Under the pieces are notes generated by a model, which ran no database searches, was not told where the DNA came from, and saw only the letters and a list, made by a program, of their open reading frames with translations. A stretch of DNA of 64,000 nt, taken from the NCBI GenBank assembly GCA_020636315.1, contig JACJYA010000020.1, forward strand, positions 57,418 through 121,417, written 5' to 3'. Below, one piece after another: positions 34,118-43,790 of the stretch; the stretch's first letter is position 1, and the number at the start of each line of letters is the position of its first letter. Position numbers and translations under genes: made by a program. The stretch comes from Lewinellaceae bacterium. GTDB taxonomy: Bacteria; Bacteroidota; Bacteroidia; Chitinophagales; Saprospiraceae.

Positions 34118-37100
34118 ATGGAAACGAAAAGAACAGGCTTATGGATCCTGGCGCTGCTCCTGTCCATTAGTGGCCTGCAGGCGCAATACTTTGGGAAAAA
34201 TAAGGCTAATTACGAAACTTTTGATTTTGAGGTGTATCAATCGCCTCACTTTGAGATCTATCACTACCTCAACAACCCGGAGCGGTTGAAGGAATATACG
34301 GAAGAAGCTGAGAGTTGGTACCAAAAGCACCAGAGTGTATTGAAGGATACGATTCGGATGCGCAACCCCATCATCTTGTACAACAACCATGCCGACTTCC
34401 AGCAAACCAACGCCATTTCCGGCTCCATCGGGGTAGGCACCGGCGGTGTAACGGAAGCGCTGAAGAACCGGGTGGTTCTTCCGCTGGCCATGTCGAACCA
34501 GCAAAGCCACCACGTGCTGGGGCACGAGTTGGTGCACGCATTTCAGTACAACCTTATCCTCAATGGTGACTCTACCTCCCTGCAGAGCCTGGGCAACCTT
34601 CCTCTTTGGATGGTAGAGGGCCTGGCTGAATACATGTCGATCGGCAGCGTTGACGCTCATACCGCCATGTGGATGCGCGACGCCGTCCTGAGGGATGATG
34701 TACCCTCTATCAAAGATCTGCAGAACCCCGAATACTTTCCCTATCGCTACGGGCAGGTGTTCTGGGCTTTCCTGACCGGCCTGAAGGGTGACGACATCAT
34801 CGACCCCTTCTTCCTGGCAACCGCAAAATACGGCCTCGATGCAGCCTGTATGAAAGTGCTCAATATGAATGAGAAAAACCTGTCAGGCCTTTGGGTACAG
34901 GCCGTCAAGGCTCACTTCGGGCAATTCATCGGCGACGCCAAGGAAGACCGGCAGGTAGGCAAGCAATTGCTCAGCAAGGAAAATGCCGGCGAGATCAACA
35001 TCGCTCCGGAGATCAGCCCCAACGGCCGCTATGTGATCTTCCTTTCGGAAAAAGACCTTTTTTCCATTGACCTTTTCATTGCCGATGCCCGGACGGGAGA
35101 GATCATCAGGAAAGTAGCCAGCAGCCGCAAGGCCGGCCACATCGATGACTTCGACTATGTCGAATCCTCCGGCACCTGGTCGCCCAACAGCCGGGAGTTC
35201 GCATTCGTCGCCATCAGCAAAGGCCGTAACATCCTGATTATCAAGGAGGCTCTGACCGGAAAAACCATCAAAGAACTGCCTTTGAAAGGAGTGCAGGCCT
35301 TTAGCAACCCCACCTGGTCTCCGGATGGGAAAACCATTACCGTAGTGGGCCTGGTTGAAGGGCAGACAGATCTTTATTCTGTAAACATAAACACAGGTAA
35401 GGTAGAACAGCTGACCAACGATGTCTATTCCGAAATGCTTCCCCGCTGGTCGGAAGACGGCGCCTATCTGGTCTATTCAACTGACCAGCTCAGCCGCGAG
35501 CGCGGCCAGGTAAATGGGCGCTGGTATTTCAACCTGGCCCGGCTGGACATAGCAAACGGCACCGCCACCAACTACGAAGTTTTCCCGGGCGCCGATAACA
35601 TCAACCCGGTGATCGATACTGCCGGCAACATCATTTTTATGTCTAACCGCGACGGCTACCGCAACCTCTATCAGTTTGAACCTGCTACCGGCAAGGTTTA
35701 TCAACTGACCGACCTGGTCACAGGGGTCAGTGGCATCACCCACTATGCCCCGGCCATTAGTATTGCCCAGCGGCGCGACCGGGTATTATATACTTATTTT
35801 TCCCAGAAAGGATACTCCATTTACCGGGCCAGCCCGAGCGATTTCCTTTTCAAGGAAGTGAATCCCGACAGTGTTGATTTCGCTGCCGCCACCCTTCCAA
35901 AAGTCAACCGCCGGGCACTTGACCTGGTGGACAGGCAACTCCGGGAAATGGCGCCGAAAGCTGAGGTCCCTGACTCCAGCCTTACTTCTATCCCCTACAA
36001 GCCCAAATTCAAACTCGACTATGTAGGCGGCTCGGCAGGAGTAGGTATCGGCACCAGCAATACTTTCGGCACCCAAACCGGCCTTGCCGGCGGCGTCGAT
36101 ATGCTCTTCAGCGACATTCTGGGCAACAACCAGTTATATACCAGCCTGGCGCTCAACGGCGAGATCACCGACTTCGGCGGGGCTGTCGCCTATATTAACC
36201 GCGACCAGCGCCTCAACTGGGGCGGGTCTGTATCCCACATTCCATTCCGCAGCTACGGCTTCGGTGGAACAGGGATCGAGGACATCCCCATCAATGAAGA
36301 CGTCAGCGCTATGGTCCTTGCCGATACCTTCTATGTACGGCGGATATTTGAAGATAAGGCCAGTGTTTTTGCTTTCTACCCATTCTCGACTTCTCTTCGG
36401 GTGGAGGGCAGCGCTTCCTACGCCCGCTACAGCTCTCGCCTCGACCGCTACGTCAACTTTTACCAGACCGACGGCTACTTTGTAGGCAACCTCATCGGGC
36501 AGGACCGCAAAAAGGTGGACGACGGAGCCAATGGGTTCAACCTCTTCAACTCCGGCGCCGCCCTTGTCGGCGACAATGCCGTTTTTGGTGTGGTAGGGCC
36601 TCTGGAAGGGCAGCGCTTCCGGCTGGGTATGGATAAGTATTTCGGCGAGTTCAACTTCTGGTTTGCAACGGCCGACTACCGTGAATACCATTACTTCAAC
36701 CACTTCGGGCTGGCCTTCCGCGCCCTGCACTACGGCCGCTACGGCCAGGGCAGTGAAGACCTGTACCCCATGTTTATCGGCAGCTCCTGGTATGTCCGGG
36801 GATACAATACCGGCAATATAGGCAATTTCCTCAGTGAGAACGGAAGGGCCGTTGACGAACTGTTCGGCAGCAAAATGCTGGTCTCTAATATTGAGGTCAG
36901 AGTGCCCTTCAGCGGGCCGGAGCGGCTGGCATTCATCAAGTCCGGAATCTTCTTCACCGAACTTGCCCTGTTCCTCGACGGCGGTGTTGCGTGGTATAAC
37001 TTTGACCAATTCGATGGAGATATCCCGCTGCTTGACGGCGAAGGCAACCCCATAAAAGACCCTACCGGGGAACCGATCCTGAACTATTATAAGGCAAAGC

Positions 37101-37246
37101 CTATTTTCAGCACCGGTGTTTCCATGAGGGTCAACCTCTTCGGCGCTATGGTGCTGGAGCCTTACTACGCCTTCCCCATTATGACGGAGAACAACCTGAA
37201 ACTGGGCGGAGGCACCTTCGGCCTGAACATCATTCCGGCCTGGTAA
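34118..37246 (+). CDS. Exported HExxH peptidase fused to WD40-like propeller and OMP85-like barrel
   Basis: 1042 aa. Signal peptide 1-22 (LWILALLLSISGLQAQ). Residues 25-270 look like a peptidase-MA/gluzincin domain: H136-E-L-V-H140 (VLGHELVHAFQYN) and third ligand E167 in WMVEGLAEYM. Residues ~290-590 form a TolB/PD40-type propeller (TWSPNSREFAFVA, TWSPDGKTITVVG, RWSEDGAYLVYST, FMSNRDGYRNLYQF). Residues ~630-1042 look like a surface-antigen/BamA-type barrel (GTSNTFGTQTGLAGGVDMLF, ending GGGTFGLNIIPAW). This three-part layout recurs in Bacteroidota, but its function is not established. It should sit in the outer membrane with peptidase and propeller in the periplasm. Confidence 0.83.
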   Translation: METKRTGLWILALLLSISGLQAQYFGKNKANYETFDFEVYQSPHFEIYHYLNNPERLKEYTEEAESWYQKHQSVLKDTIRMRNPIILYNNHADFQQTNAISGSIGVGTGGVTEALKNRVVLPLAMSNQQSHHVLGHELVHAFQYNLILNGDSTSLQSLGNLPLWMVEGLAEYMSIGSVDAHTAMWMRDAVLRDDVPSIKDLQNPEYFPYRYGQVFWAFLTGLKGDDIIDPFFLATAKYGLDAACMKVLNMNEKNLSGLWVQAVKAHFGQFIGDAKEDRQVGKQLLSKENAGEINIAPEISPNGRYVIFLSEKDLFSIDLFIADARTGEIIRKVASSRKAGHIDDFDYVESSGTWSPNSREFAFVAISKGRNILIIKEALTGKTIKELPLKGVQAFSNPTWSPDGKTITVVGLVEGQTDLYSVNINTGKVEQLTNDVYSEMLPRWSEDGAYLVYSTDQLSRERGQVNGRWYFNLARLDIANGTATNYEVFPGADNINPVIDTAGNIIFMSNRDGYRNLYQFEPATGKVYQLTDLVTGVSGITHYAPAISIAQRRDRVLYTYFSQKGYSIYRASPSDFLFKEVNPDSVDFAAATLPKVNRRALDLVDRQLREMAPKAEVPDSSLTSIPYKPKFKLDYVGGSAGVGIGTSNTFGTQTGLAGGVDMLFSDILGNNQLYTSLALNGEITDFGGAVAYINRDQRLNWGGSVSHIPFRSYGFGGTGIEDIPINEDVSAMVLADTFYVRRIFEDKASVFAFYPFSTSLRVEGSASYARYSSRLDRYVNFYQTDGYFVGNLIGQDRKKVDDGANGFNLFNSGAALVGDNAVFGVVGPLEGQRFRLGMDKYFGEFNFWFATADYREYHYFNHFGLAFRALHYGRYGQGSEDLYPMFIGSSWYVRGYNTGNIGNFLSENGRAVDELFGSKMLVSNIEVRVPFSGPERLAFIKSGIFFTELALFLDGGVAWYNFDQFDGDIPLLDGEGNPIKDPTGEPILNYYKAKPIFSTGVSMRVNLFGAMVLEPYYAFPIMTENNLKLGGGTFGLNIIPAW

Positions 37247-37252
37247 GTTTTT

Positions 37253-37316
37253 AGCCGGCTGATCGTTGTACTCTGTACTTTCCGGATTGCAGCGGCCAGC
37301 CGGCTCCTCTTTTTTG
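37253..37316 (+). terminator. Probable terminator after the 34118 gene
   Basis: AGCCGGCTG (37253-37261) pairs with CAGCCGGCT (37297-37305), then CCTCTTTTTTG. The 35-nt loop is long, but the T-tract and position 7 nt after the stop fit. Confidence 0.5.
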
Positions 37317-37338
37317 TTCCTTTGTCCCACTTTTCCTG

Positions 37339-37504
37339 CCAGGAGCCTGTCGGAGAAGTGTTGGTGAGGCGAGAACGAGCAAATATTATTCTGAACGAGG
37401 CGCGATGAAGGAGCATAGTGGTGCTACGCGACTGAGGCGCAACGAATTGCAGAACAATATTTTCCGTTCGCAGGCCATCAAGTGCTTCTCCGACAGGCTC
37501 CTGG
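37339..37504 (+). repeat. Structured dispersed intergenic repeat, copy 2 (MITE-like)
   Basis: 166 bp with perfect 20-bp terminal inverted repeats (37339-37358 and 37485-37504; left arm begins CCAGGAGCCTGTCGG). An imperfect inner pair AATATTATTCTG/CAGAACAATATT is present. The core TTCTGAACGAGGCGCGAT, GGAGCATAG and GAGGCGCAA is shared with copy 1 at 30814-31033 in the opposite orientation. The outer arms differ between copies. Confidence 0.7.
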
Positions 37505-37570
37505 TTGTTCATATTGCTTCTCTCCTAAAGGCAACTCCAATTACAGCTCTTTTTATTCGGCCCACCTTGC

Positions 37571-37607
37571 AAAAAAAAGGTTGCCGCACATCACACTGTA
37601 CGGCAAC
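37571..37607 (-). terminator. Intrinsic terminator of the susC-susD-lipoprotein operon
   Basis: On the minus strand the stem GTTGCCG...CGGCAAC (37580-37586 with 37601-37607), extended by three inner pairs, is followed directly by C and eight U (complement of 37571-37578). It lies about 215 nt past the last stop of the operon; between 37610 and 37821 no gene is recognised. Confidence 0.65.
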
Positions 37608-37821
37608 ATTCGGATTAGTAAGAAAAAACTCTCATTTATAAAATCTGTAAACCTCGCCTTGTTGATATCGCTCACCAGCCGGCCATTTCATAAAGCATCG
37701 ATGGCCTTTAAATACTGAAATGCTAAGATAGCCCCTCCCCGCCCCAAAAACACCACTCAACTGAGTAGTTTTGAGCGATCAGGAAGGGGCAGGCAGGTAT
37801 GAGTTCTGCTTTCTTCCAGGC

Positions 37822-38763
37822 CTATTCGACCTTGGTGAGCTTTATGGTCAACGGCTCGTTCACCGGCAGCCCGCAGGCGCCATCGACATTATCGAGCAGA
37901 GTGACCGTAAATTCCTTATCGTCCGTGTATTCATTGATCCCGTCCTGCACGAAAACCAGGCTGGGGCCACCGCAGCTCAGGCCGGAGTCGGTGCGGGAAA
38001 CCACCAGAATGCCACAGGTCACCACAAAGGTGAAATCCTGGTCGAAAGTGAAATACTTGCCGGTAAAGGTGCGCTGTATGGGGCCAGTCGCGTTGAGCGT
38101 GACCTCCCCGGGGCTCCATCGGTAATCGTTGCCGAAGAAAGGATCGGCGGGGCCGGAAACCTGCTCCAGTACATATTTGCCGGTGGCGAATCCCTCAGGT
38201 AACGGACATTGAACGAATACGACGATCTTACTGGTAAAACTGGTCGTCGCCGCCGAATTCTGGATGTTTGGCGTCACATTGTTGATGGCCACTTCATTAT
38301 TGACCTGAATGACGGAAGGATAAACCCTGCCGTCTTTCAGGGTGGTGGTATTGTATATGGTCACCTGGTCGAGGCCGTCAAAATCTTCCACCTGCAGGCC
38401 CAGCGCATTCTTGATCTCGTCGAAACTGATCTCCACACCGCGCAAAACGCCATCCTGGAAGCTGGCGGGATCGACCGTCCTGAGGAAAGAGCGGCTGGAA
38501 GTTGTCCCTTCACTGAAATCAAAGAAATCCACATCCAGGGATATCTCCTGTACATCCTCAATGTTCTCTGAGAAAAAATCCAGAACGACCTTTGCTGCGG
38601 AAGGGTCCTCCTTGTTGATGGTTGAAAAATTCGGATCCACCACAATGCGCATGTTAACGGCATCCTGGAAGTTCGGGAAGGGGCTGTCACTCTCTACACA
38701 GGAATGGAGAAAGGCGAGAGCACCCGTAAGAAAAAACACCATTAAATATCTTAATGCCTTCAT
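37822..38763 (-). CDS. SusC/D-associated lipoprotein of unknown function
   Basis: 313 aa from ATG at 38763. The frame is open further upstream, but only this start gives a clean lipoprotein signal (MKALRYLMVFFLTGALAFLHSC, lipobox LHSC). The mature part is beta-rich (IEDVQEISLDVDFFDFS, DFTFVVTCGILVVSRTDSG) and resembles the lipoproteins that often follow susD, though I recognise no named domain. It begins 103 bp after the susD stop on the same strand. Likely an outer-membrane surface component that helps capture the ligand of this uptake system. Confidence 0.75.
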   Translation of the reverse strand: MKALRYLMVFFLTGALAFLHSCVESDSPFPNFQDAVNMRIVVDPNFSTINKEDPSAAKVVLDFFSENIEDVQEISLDVDFFDFSEGTTSSRSFLRTVDPASFQDGVLRGVEISFDEIKNALGLQVEDFDGLDQVTIYNTTTLKDGRVYPSVIQVNNEVAINNVTPNIQNSAATTSFTSKIVVFVQCPLPEGFATGKYVLEQVSGPADPFFGNDYRWSPGEVTLNATGPIQRTFTGKYFTFDQDFTFVVTCGILVVSRTDSGLSCGGPSLVFVQDGINEYTDDKEFTVTLLDNVDGACGLPVNEPLTIKLTKVE

Positions 38764-38866
38764 GATCTTTTTTGCTTTTGAATTAAAAATGAGTGGTTGA
38801 GTGGGTGGTGGATTTGTGTATCGAACATCATTCCACCCACCCGTTTGCCACTGCTTTCTACATCCA

Positions 38867-40486
38867 TTACTTATCCCAGAAGACGGCATCGGTAGTGATA
38901 TTCCGCTGATCGGGAGCATTGGGGTTGCGGTTCAGCTCGCTTTGCGGGTAGGGAAAAGCTACCGGATAGAGCCTCGCCGAGGACGTCACATTGAGATTGT
39001 CGGTATTGGGGTCGTGCAGCCGGGGATATCCCGTCCGTCGGTAGTCGGTATAGGCATCCACACCGAAGCCATAGGTAGCGATCCACTTCTGGGTCATGAT
39101 GTGTTCCAGCTTGCCTTCATCATCGGCCGCATCATATAGATCGAGTACTGCAGTGATGTAGGCGTCAACATCATCTCCCACCAGAGCCGGAGCGCCGGCG
39201 GCGGCGGCAACCTCATCTACTTTATCAAAGGAAGCCCTCATGGCTTCCTCGAAGAGGGCCCGGGCATCACCGTCTGTTACGCCGGTAATGGCCAGTTCGG
39301 CCTCCAGATATTTCCGGGCGTAATAGGTCAGCATCCGTTGAGGCGTATCGGCGGCGCCGTTGAAATTGACCGCGCCGCCCCCGCCGTCATCATAGCGGCC
39401 GCCAACGGGATACAGGCCCATGACCGTTGCGGAAGACGACTGGTCGAAGCCCTCGTTGGGGTCGATGTTGTAAGAGAACATCCAGATGGACAGGAAGGAC
39501 GTACCCGAACGGGAAGGGCAGTAAGAACAGGGGTTCTCCGCATCCGCATCGGTAGCGCCTTCCGGCAGTTGGTTGTAGAAATAGTAAGGGATCCTCGGGT
39601 CAACGATACCCTTGTAAATATTGTCATCGAAAAAGGTGTTGATCCCTTTCATAACCTCGAAGAAATAAGGGCTGATGTAGTTGAATGCGCCTCCCTGGGC
39701 ATACTCCTGAGCGTAGGCCGGGTTGCGGTTGTCGGGGGCGCTGGAGGTGCCGTACTGCATCTGGAAATCATCGTCCGGGCCGATGAGGTCGTCTTCCTCA
39801 ATGAGCTTCCGGACTTCTTCGCTGACATCCTGGGCCAGGCGCACCTGGGTGTACATTTTCAGTTTGAGGGTTTTCCCAAACCGCTCCCACTTATCCAGGT
39901 CGCCACCGTAGATCAGGTCATCGCTGCCCGGGGTGAAAGAAGACTCGATGGACAGGTCGGAAATGCCTTCGTCGATAAGGGCAAACAAGGAATTATACAC
40001 TTCCTGTCCGCTGTCAAATGCGGGGAACAGGTTCTCAGCTCCCTGCTGGGCGCCGGAAAAGGGAATATCACCCCACATATCCACCATAATGGAGTACATA
40101 TAGGCCTTCATGATCTTACCGATGCCCATGTAAGGGCCTGCCTGTAATTCCTCGGCCTGTGTCAGCATCTGTTCCAGGTCGTTGAGCGCAAAAGTATTCA
40201 TAACCCTCCAGGGCGTGGATACGCCGAAGTCGTCGCCCTTAAAAGCGTAGTCGTTCTGCGCCACTCCCCGCTGCACCGTATGGTGCATGTAAAGGGAGGT
40301 AAAATTGCCCAGCCCACCAGTTGAGGCGCCCAGGGCGCCGGCCATATTGAGCTGCACCGAGGGCAGCACGAAGGCCAGGGTGGCCTCCCGCGGGTTGTTG
40401 GGGTCTTCATTGATATCCAGGAAGTTACTGCACGAGGACAGCACCAGCATGGATAAGGTCAATATGCTTAAAACTATTTTCTTCAT
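38867..40486 (-). CDS. susD-like: SusD/RagB-family nutrient-binding outer-membrane lipoprotein
   Basis: 539 aa. Lipoprotein signal MKKIVLSILTLSMLVLSSCS with lipidation Cys near residue 19, followed by the typical FLDINEDPNNP segment. The helical TPR-like scaffold and the C-terminal YPVAFPYPQSELNRNPNAPD segment match the SusD-like-2 branch, which often handles peptides or unknown substrates as well as glycans. SusD proteins form a lid over the SusC channel and bind substrate at the cell surface. The gene starts 49 bp downstream of the susC stop, the normal order. No glycoside hydrolase is adjacent, so the substrate cannot be inferred. Confidence 0.92.
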   Translation of the reverse strand: MKKIVLSILTLSMLVLSSCSNFLDINEDPNNPREATLAFVLPSVQLNMAGALGASTGGLGNFTSLYMHHTVQRGVAQNDYAFKGDDFGVSTPWRVMNTFALNDLEQMLTQAEELQAGPYMGIGKIMKAYMYSIMVDMWGDIPFSGAQQGAENLFPAFDSGQEVYNSLFALIDEGISDLSIESSFTPGSDDLIYGGDLDKWERFGKTLKLKMYTQVRLAQDVSEEVRKLIEEDDLIGPDDDFQMQYGTSSAPDNRNPAYAQEYAQGGAFNYISPYFFEVMKGINTFFDDNIYKGIVDPRIPYYFYNQLPEGATDADAENPCSYCPSRSGTSFLSIWMFSYNIDPNEGFDQSSSATVMGLYPVGGRYDDGGGGAVNFNGAADTPQRMLTYYARKYLEAELAITGVTDGDARALFEEAMRASFDKVDEVAAAAGAPALVGDDVDAYITAVLDLYDAADDEGKLEHIMTQKWIATYGFGVDAYTDYRRTGYPRLHDPNTDNLNVTSSARLYPVAFPYPQSELNRNPNAPDQRNITTDAVFWDK

Positions 40487-40535
40487 GGTTTTTGCTTTTT
40501 TAATTCGGAATGATCGCTCAAAAAGCCCTCATTCC

Positions 40536-43500
40536 TTAAAACTGAACTTTCAGGCTCACTCCGTAACGGCGGACGGTCGGTGTGGCGCTGTATTCAATAC
40601 CCTGCTTGTTGGTGGAGCCGAACTGGTTGACCTCCGGGTCAAAATTGGTATGCTCCGGAAAACCGGGGGCTGTAAACCACAGGTTCCTGCCGGTGAGCGA
40701 CAGGCTCGCACCGGTAAAAGGCGTGTTCTCCAGCATCCGCCGTGGGAAAGAATAGGAAAGCACCACTTCCCGTATCTTCAGGTAGGAAGCGTCAAAAACG
40801 GACCACTCGTTGGCGCCGTTGATGGCAAAAGTCTCTCCGAAGAAGAGGGTGTTGACCTCCACCATTGTCTGGTTCGGTATCTTCTCACCTGCCTCGTTGA
40901 GTACCGGTTCCAGGGTGTTGGGGTCGCCGTAAACGCCGGGAATGACCTTCATGATCTCACGATCCTCGGAGTCCTTGGTTACGCCTCTGCCCAGGAGGGA
41001 GAGTACGGTGTTGGAGAAAAGGTCGCCGCCCTGCTGCCAGTCGAGTACGGCACGCAAAGAGAGCCCTTTCCAGGAGAAGGTATTGACAAAACCCAGGCGG
41101 AAGTCGGGATTGGGGTTGCCGATGATATCGGGTTGCGGCGCCCGGATCAGCTGTCCGTTGCTGCGGTCGATCAGCAGGTTGCCTTCGTCATCCCGGAGGT
41201 CAACGGACCCCAGCAGCATACCGAACTCTTCGCCCGGCCGGTGAACGGCAATGACGTTGCCGGCAAAGGAAGACCCTGATTCTATCTGTATTTCTTCCAC
41301 TCCCTCGGTCAGGCTTTCAATGACGTTGCGGTTGCGGGTGAAAGTGGTAAAGGTATTCCAGGTAAAGCCATTCTCATTTCGGAAAGGCGTGATGCCCAGA
41401 GCCACTTCAAAGCCCTTATTGGATATCTCGCCGAAGTTGGTCAGGTATTGCTCAAAGCCGCTGGAGTTGGGAACGGAAACCGTAGCGATCTGGTCTTTGG
41501 AGCGCTTGTCGTAATAGGTCGCATCCAGGCTGACCCGCCCACCGAACAGGCGGACGTCCATTCCCACCTCATATTCGTCGGTGCGTTCCGGCTTCAGGTT
41601 CGGGTTGCGCTCGATATCGGTCAGCGTCAGGGCCGGGGTAGTCGTTCCTCCGGTAGGCGTGAAGGGGAAAGACGCCGTGGGCGCCGGGCTGGTCACCAGC
41701 ACCGTGTTTACGTTATAAACCTTATTGAGCAGGTAGGGGTCGGTATCGTTACCCACCTGCGCCCAGCCGGCGCGCAACTTGACGAAGTCAATGTGCTGCG
41801 GGTTGATGGCCAGGGCATCCAGGATGCTGAAGGAGGCCGAAGCAGAAGGGTAGAAATAGCTGCGGTTGTCAACCGGCAGGGTCGATGACCAGTCGTTGCG
41901 GCCCGACAGGTTCAGGTAGGCCCAGCTGTTAAAACCGAAGCGAAGCTCGCCGTAAGCACCGTAGAGGCGGCTGCGCTGATAACCGGGGCTGCCGTCCGGC
42001 AATGCATAGGGGATGACGTTATTGGTATTGTCGAGGTCATCTATATTGAAAATGACATAGTTGAGCCCCTGGAATGCCTGCTGGTCAACGGTGGTCTGGT
42101 TGAGGTTGTGGCCCAGCAGGGCATTGAGGGTAAGGACATCGCTCAGGTTGGTTTCATACTCCAGGAAGAGGTTGCTTTCGATCTCCTGGTAGGCAATATC
42201 GTGGTCGGTCACCTGTCCGACTCCCGGGTTGGAAGATGGCCCCGTAGAACCCGGCCGGATGAACTCGATATTGCGCTGAGAATAGGTATTCAGCCCGATG
42301 CGGTAGTTGATCGCCAGTCCCTGCAGGATGCTGTACCGAGCATTCAGCACCGAAGCGACGCGGTCCACATCCGAGCGGAAGCCGGCATTGCGGTACGACC
42401 ACAGAGGGTTGTCGGCCTGGCCGCGGCCTACCATGAATTCACTGCCATTGTCGATGGGGTTCTGATAGGGCTGGCCCTGAACGTCCCAGTTTCTACCCAG
42501 GTACAGAGCCCGGGCAAAGGCAGAGGGGTTGTTGGAGCCCAGAGCACCCACCCCGGAGATCACTCCGTCCTGGTCCGTTCTGGTGTAATTGAGATTGGCC
42601 GACACAGATAACCGTTCTGACAGCTGGGCAGAACCTCCTACGCTGAAAGAAGCCCGGGTGAACCGGGTATTCGGCACAAACCCTTCATTATTGAGGTAAG
42701 AAATGGTGGCGCCCACGCTGGCATTCTCTCCTCCGCTGGTGATGGTAATGGCATTGTCGGAAGTGACGCCCGTACGGAAGAGGTCTTTCACATTATTCGG
42801 GTAGGCCCGATAGGGAACAGTAACGCCGGCCAGGTCTTCAAAGCCGAGCCTGCCCTGGTACCAGTGCGGGATCTCCTCAAGGGTGGCATAGGGCCTGGTG
42901 CCGACGAAAGGTGCGCCCCAGGAGCCGTTCACCTGCTGGTAGTTAAAGTTGGTACCCGTTCCATAGGTGTTCTGATAGTCCGGCAGGTTGGCGATCTCCT
43001 CAAATGCCAGGGTGGAAGAAACGCTGATGCCCAGCCCTTTCTTCTGGCGGGAGCCGGTTTTGGTGGTGATCATGATCACGCCATTAGCGGCGCGGGAGCC
43101 CCAGAGTGCGGCCGCCGCCGCTCCCCGTAAGACGTTAATTGTTTCGATATTGTTGGGGTCGATATCCGCCATTCGGTTGGCGTAAGCTCCGCCTCCGTTC
43201 AGCCCCAGGTTGGTCCGGTATTCGGAATTGTCGTAGGGGATGCCATCCACAACGATCAGAGGCTGGTTATTTCCTAACAGCGAGGAATTGCCCCGAATGG
43301 TGATGCGCGTGGCGCTGCCGGGAGCCCCGCTGCTGCCCAGAATGTTGACGCCGGCCACCTTGCCCTGCAGGGCCCGCAGAGGGTCGGGTTCGGCCACCTG
43401 CTGGATCTGGTCTCCTTCCAGAGACTGTACGGCATATCCCAGAGATTTTTCTTCCCTTTCAATGCCCAGGGCCGTCACGACTGCCGTCTCGAGGACTACC

Positions 43501-43790
43501 CCTTCGGCAAGGGTTACATCGACAACGTTTGACACACCGATTTCCACCTCCTGGGTGGTGTAACCGGTATAGCTGAAAACCAGAGTATTTTTGTCTTCCG
43601 GCACCCGTATCGAATAATTGCCATCGATATCAGTAACCGTTCCGGTAGAGGTGCCTTTGATAACCACATTGGCGCCGATCAGTGGCTGCCCGGTGTTATC
43701 GGCCACTGTCCCGGTGATGGTGCGTTGCGCCATGGCCATGGCCAGGCTGAGCAAAACCATCGGTAAAACCAGTAAAAGCCTCTTCATCAT
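40536..43790 (-). CDS. susC-like: SusC/RagA-family TonB-dependent outer-membrane transporter
   Basis: 1084 aa from ATG at 43790 (or the next codon), which opens MMKRLLLVLPMVLLSLAMAM; the frame extends 32 codons upstream without a signal. A carboxypeptidase-regulatory-like domain (TITGTVADNTGQPLIGANVV) is at ~22-105. The plug follows, with GSATRITIRGNSSLLGNNQP and VLRGAAAAALWGSRAANGVI; the latter is the SusC signature. The barrel ends RRYGVSLKVQF. There is no STN domain, so direct anti-sigma signalling is unlikely. Energised by TonB, it imports the ligand bound by the SusD partner. Confidence 0.95.
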   Translation of the reverse strand: MMKRLLLVLPMVLLSLAMAMAQRTITGTVADNTGQPLIGANVVIKGTSTGTVTDIDGNYSIRVPEDKNTLVFSYTGYTTQEVEIGVSNVVDVTLAEGVVLETAVVTALGIEREEKSLGYAVQSLEGDQIQQVAEPDPLRALQGKVAGVNILGSSGAPGSATRITIRGNSSLLGNNQPLIVVDGIPYDNSEYRTNLGLNGGGAYANRMADIDPNNIETINVLRGAAAAALWGSRAANGVIMITTKTGSRQKKGLGISVSSTLAFEEIANLPDYQNTYGTGTNFNYQQVNGSWGAPFVGTRPYATLEEIPHWYQGRLGFEDLAGVTVPYRAYPNNVKDLFRTGVTSDNAITITSGGENASVGATISYLNNEGFVPNTRFTRASFSVGGSAQLSERLSVSANLNYTRTDQDGVISGVGALGSNNPSAFARALYLGRNWDVQGQPYQNPIDNGSEFMVGRGQADNPLWSYRNAGFRSDVDRVASVLNARYSILQGLAINYRIGLNTYSQRNIEFIRPGSTGPSSNPGVGQVTDHDIAYQEIESNLFLEYETNLSDVLTLNALLGHNLNQTTVDQQAFQGLNYVIFNIDDLDNTNNVIPYALPDGSPGYQRSRLYGAYGELRFGFNSWAYLNLSGRNDWSSTLPVDNRSYFYPSASASFSILDALAINPQHIDFVKLRAGWAQVGNDTDPYLLNKVYNVNTVLVTSPAPTASFPFTPTGGTTTPALTLTDIERNPNLKPERTDEYEVGMDVRLFGGRVSLDATYYDKRSKDQIATVSVPNSSGFEQYLTNFGEISNKGFEVALGITPFRNENGFTWNTFTTFTRNRNVIESLTEGVEEIQIESGSSFAGNVIAVHRPGEEFGMLLGSVDLRDDEGNLLIDRSNGQLIRAPQPDIIGNPNPDFRLGFVNTFSWKGLSLRAVLDWQQGGDLFSNTVLSLLGRGVTKDSEDREIMKVIPGVYGDPNTLEPVLNEAGEKIPNQTMVEVNTLFFGETFAINGANEWSVFDASYLKIREVVLSYSFPRRMLENTPFTGASLSLTGRNLWFTAPGFPEHTNFDPEVNQFGSTNKQGIEYSATPTVRRYGVSLKVQF

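Noticed and set aside
36134..37330. Open frame of 398 codons opposite the barrel domain of the 34118 protein
   Set aside because: Antisense shadow; the plus frame has a signal peptide, zinc site and propeller repeats.
37571..37718. Short plus-strand open frames between the 34118 gene and the susCD operon
   Set aside because: They overlap the dispersed repeat and the minus-strand terminator and have no signal peptide, motif or promoter.
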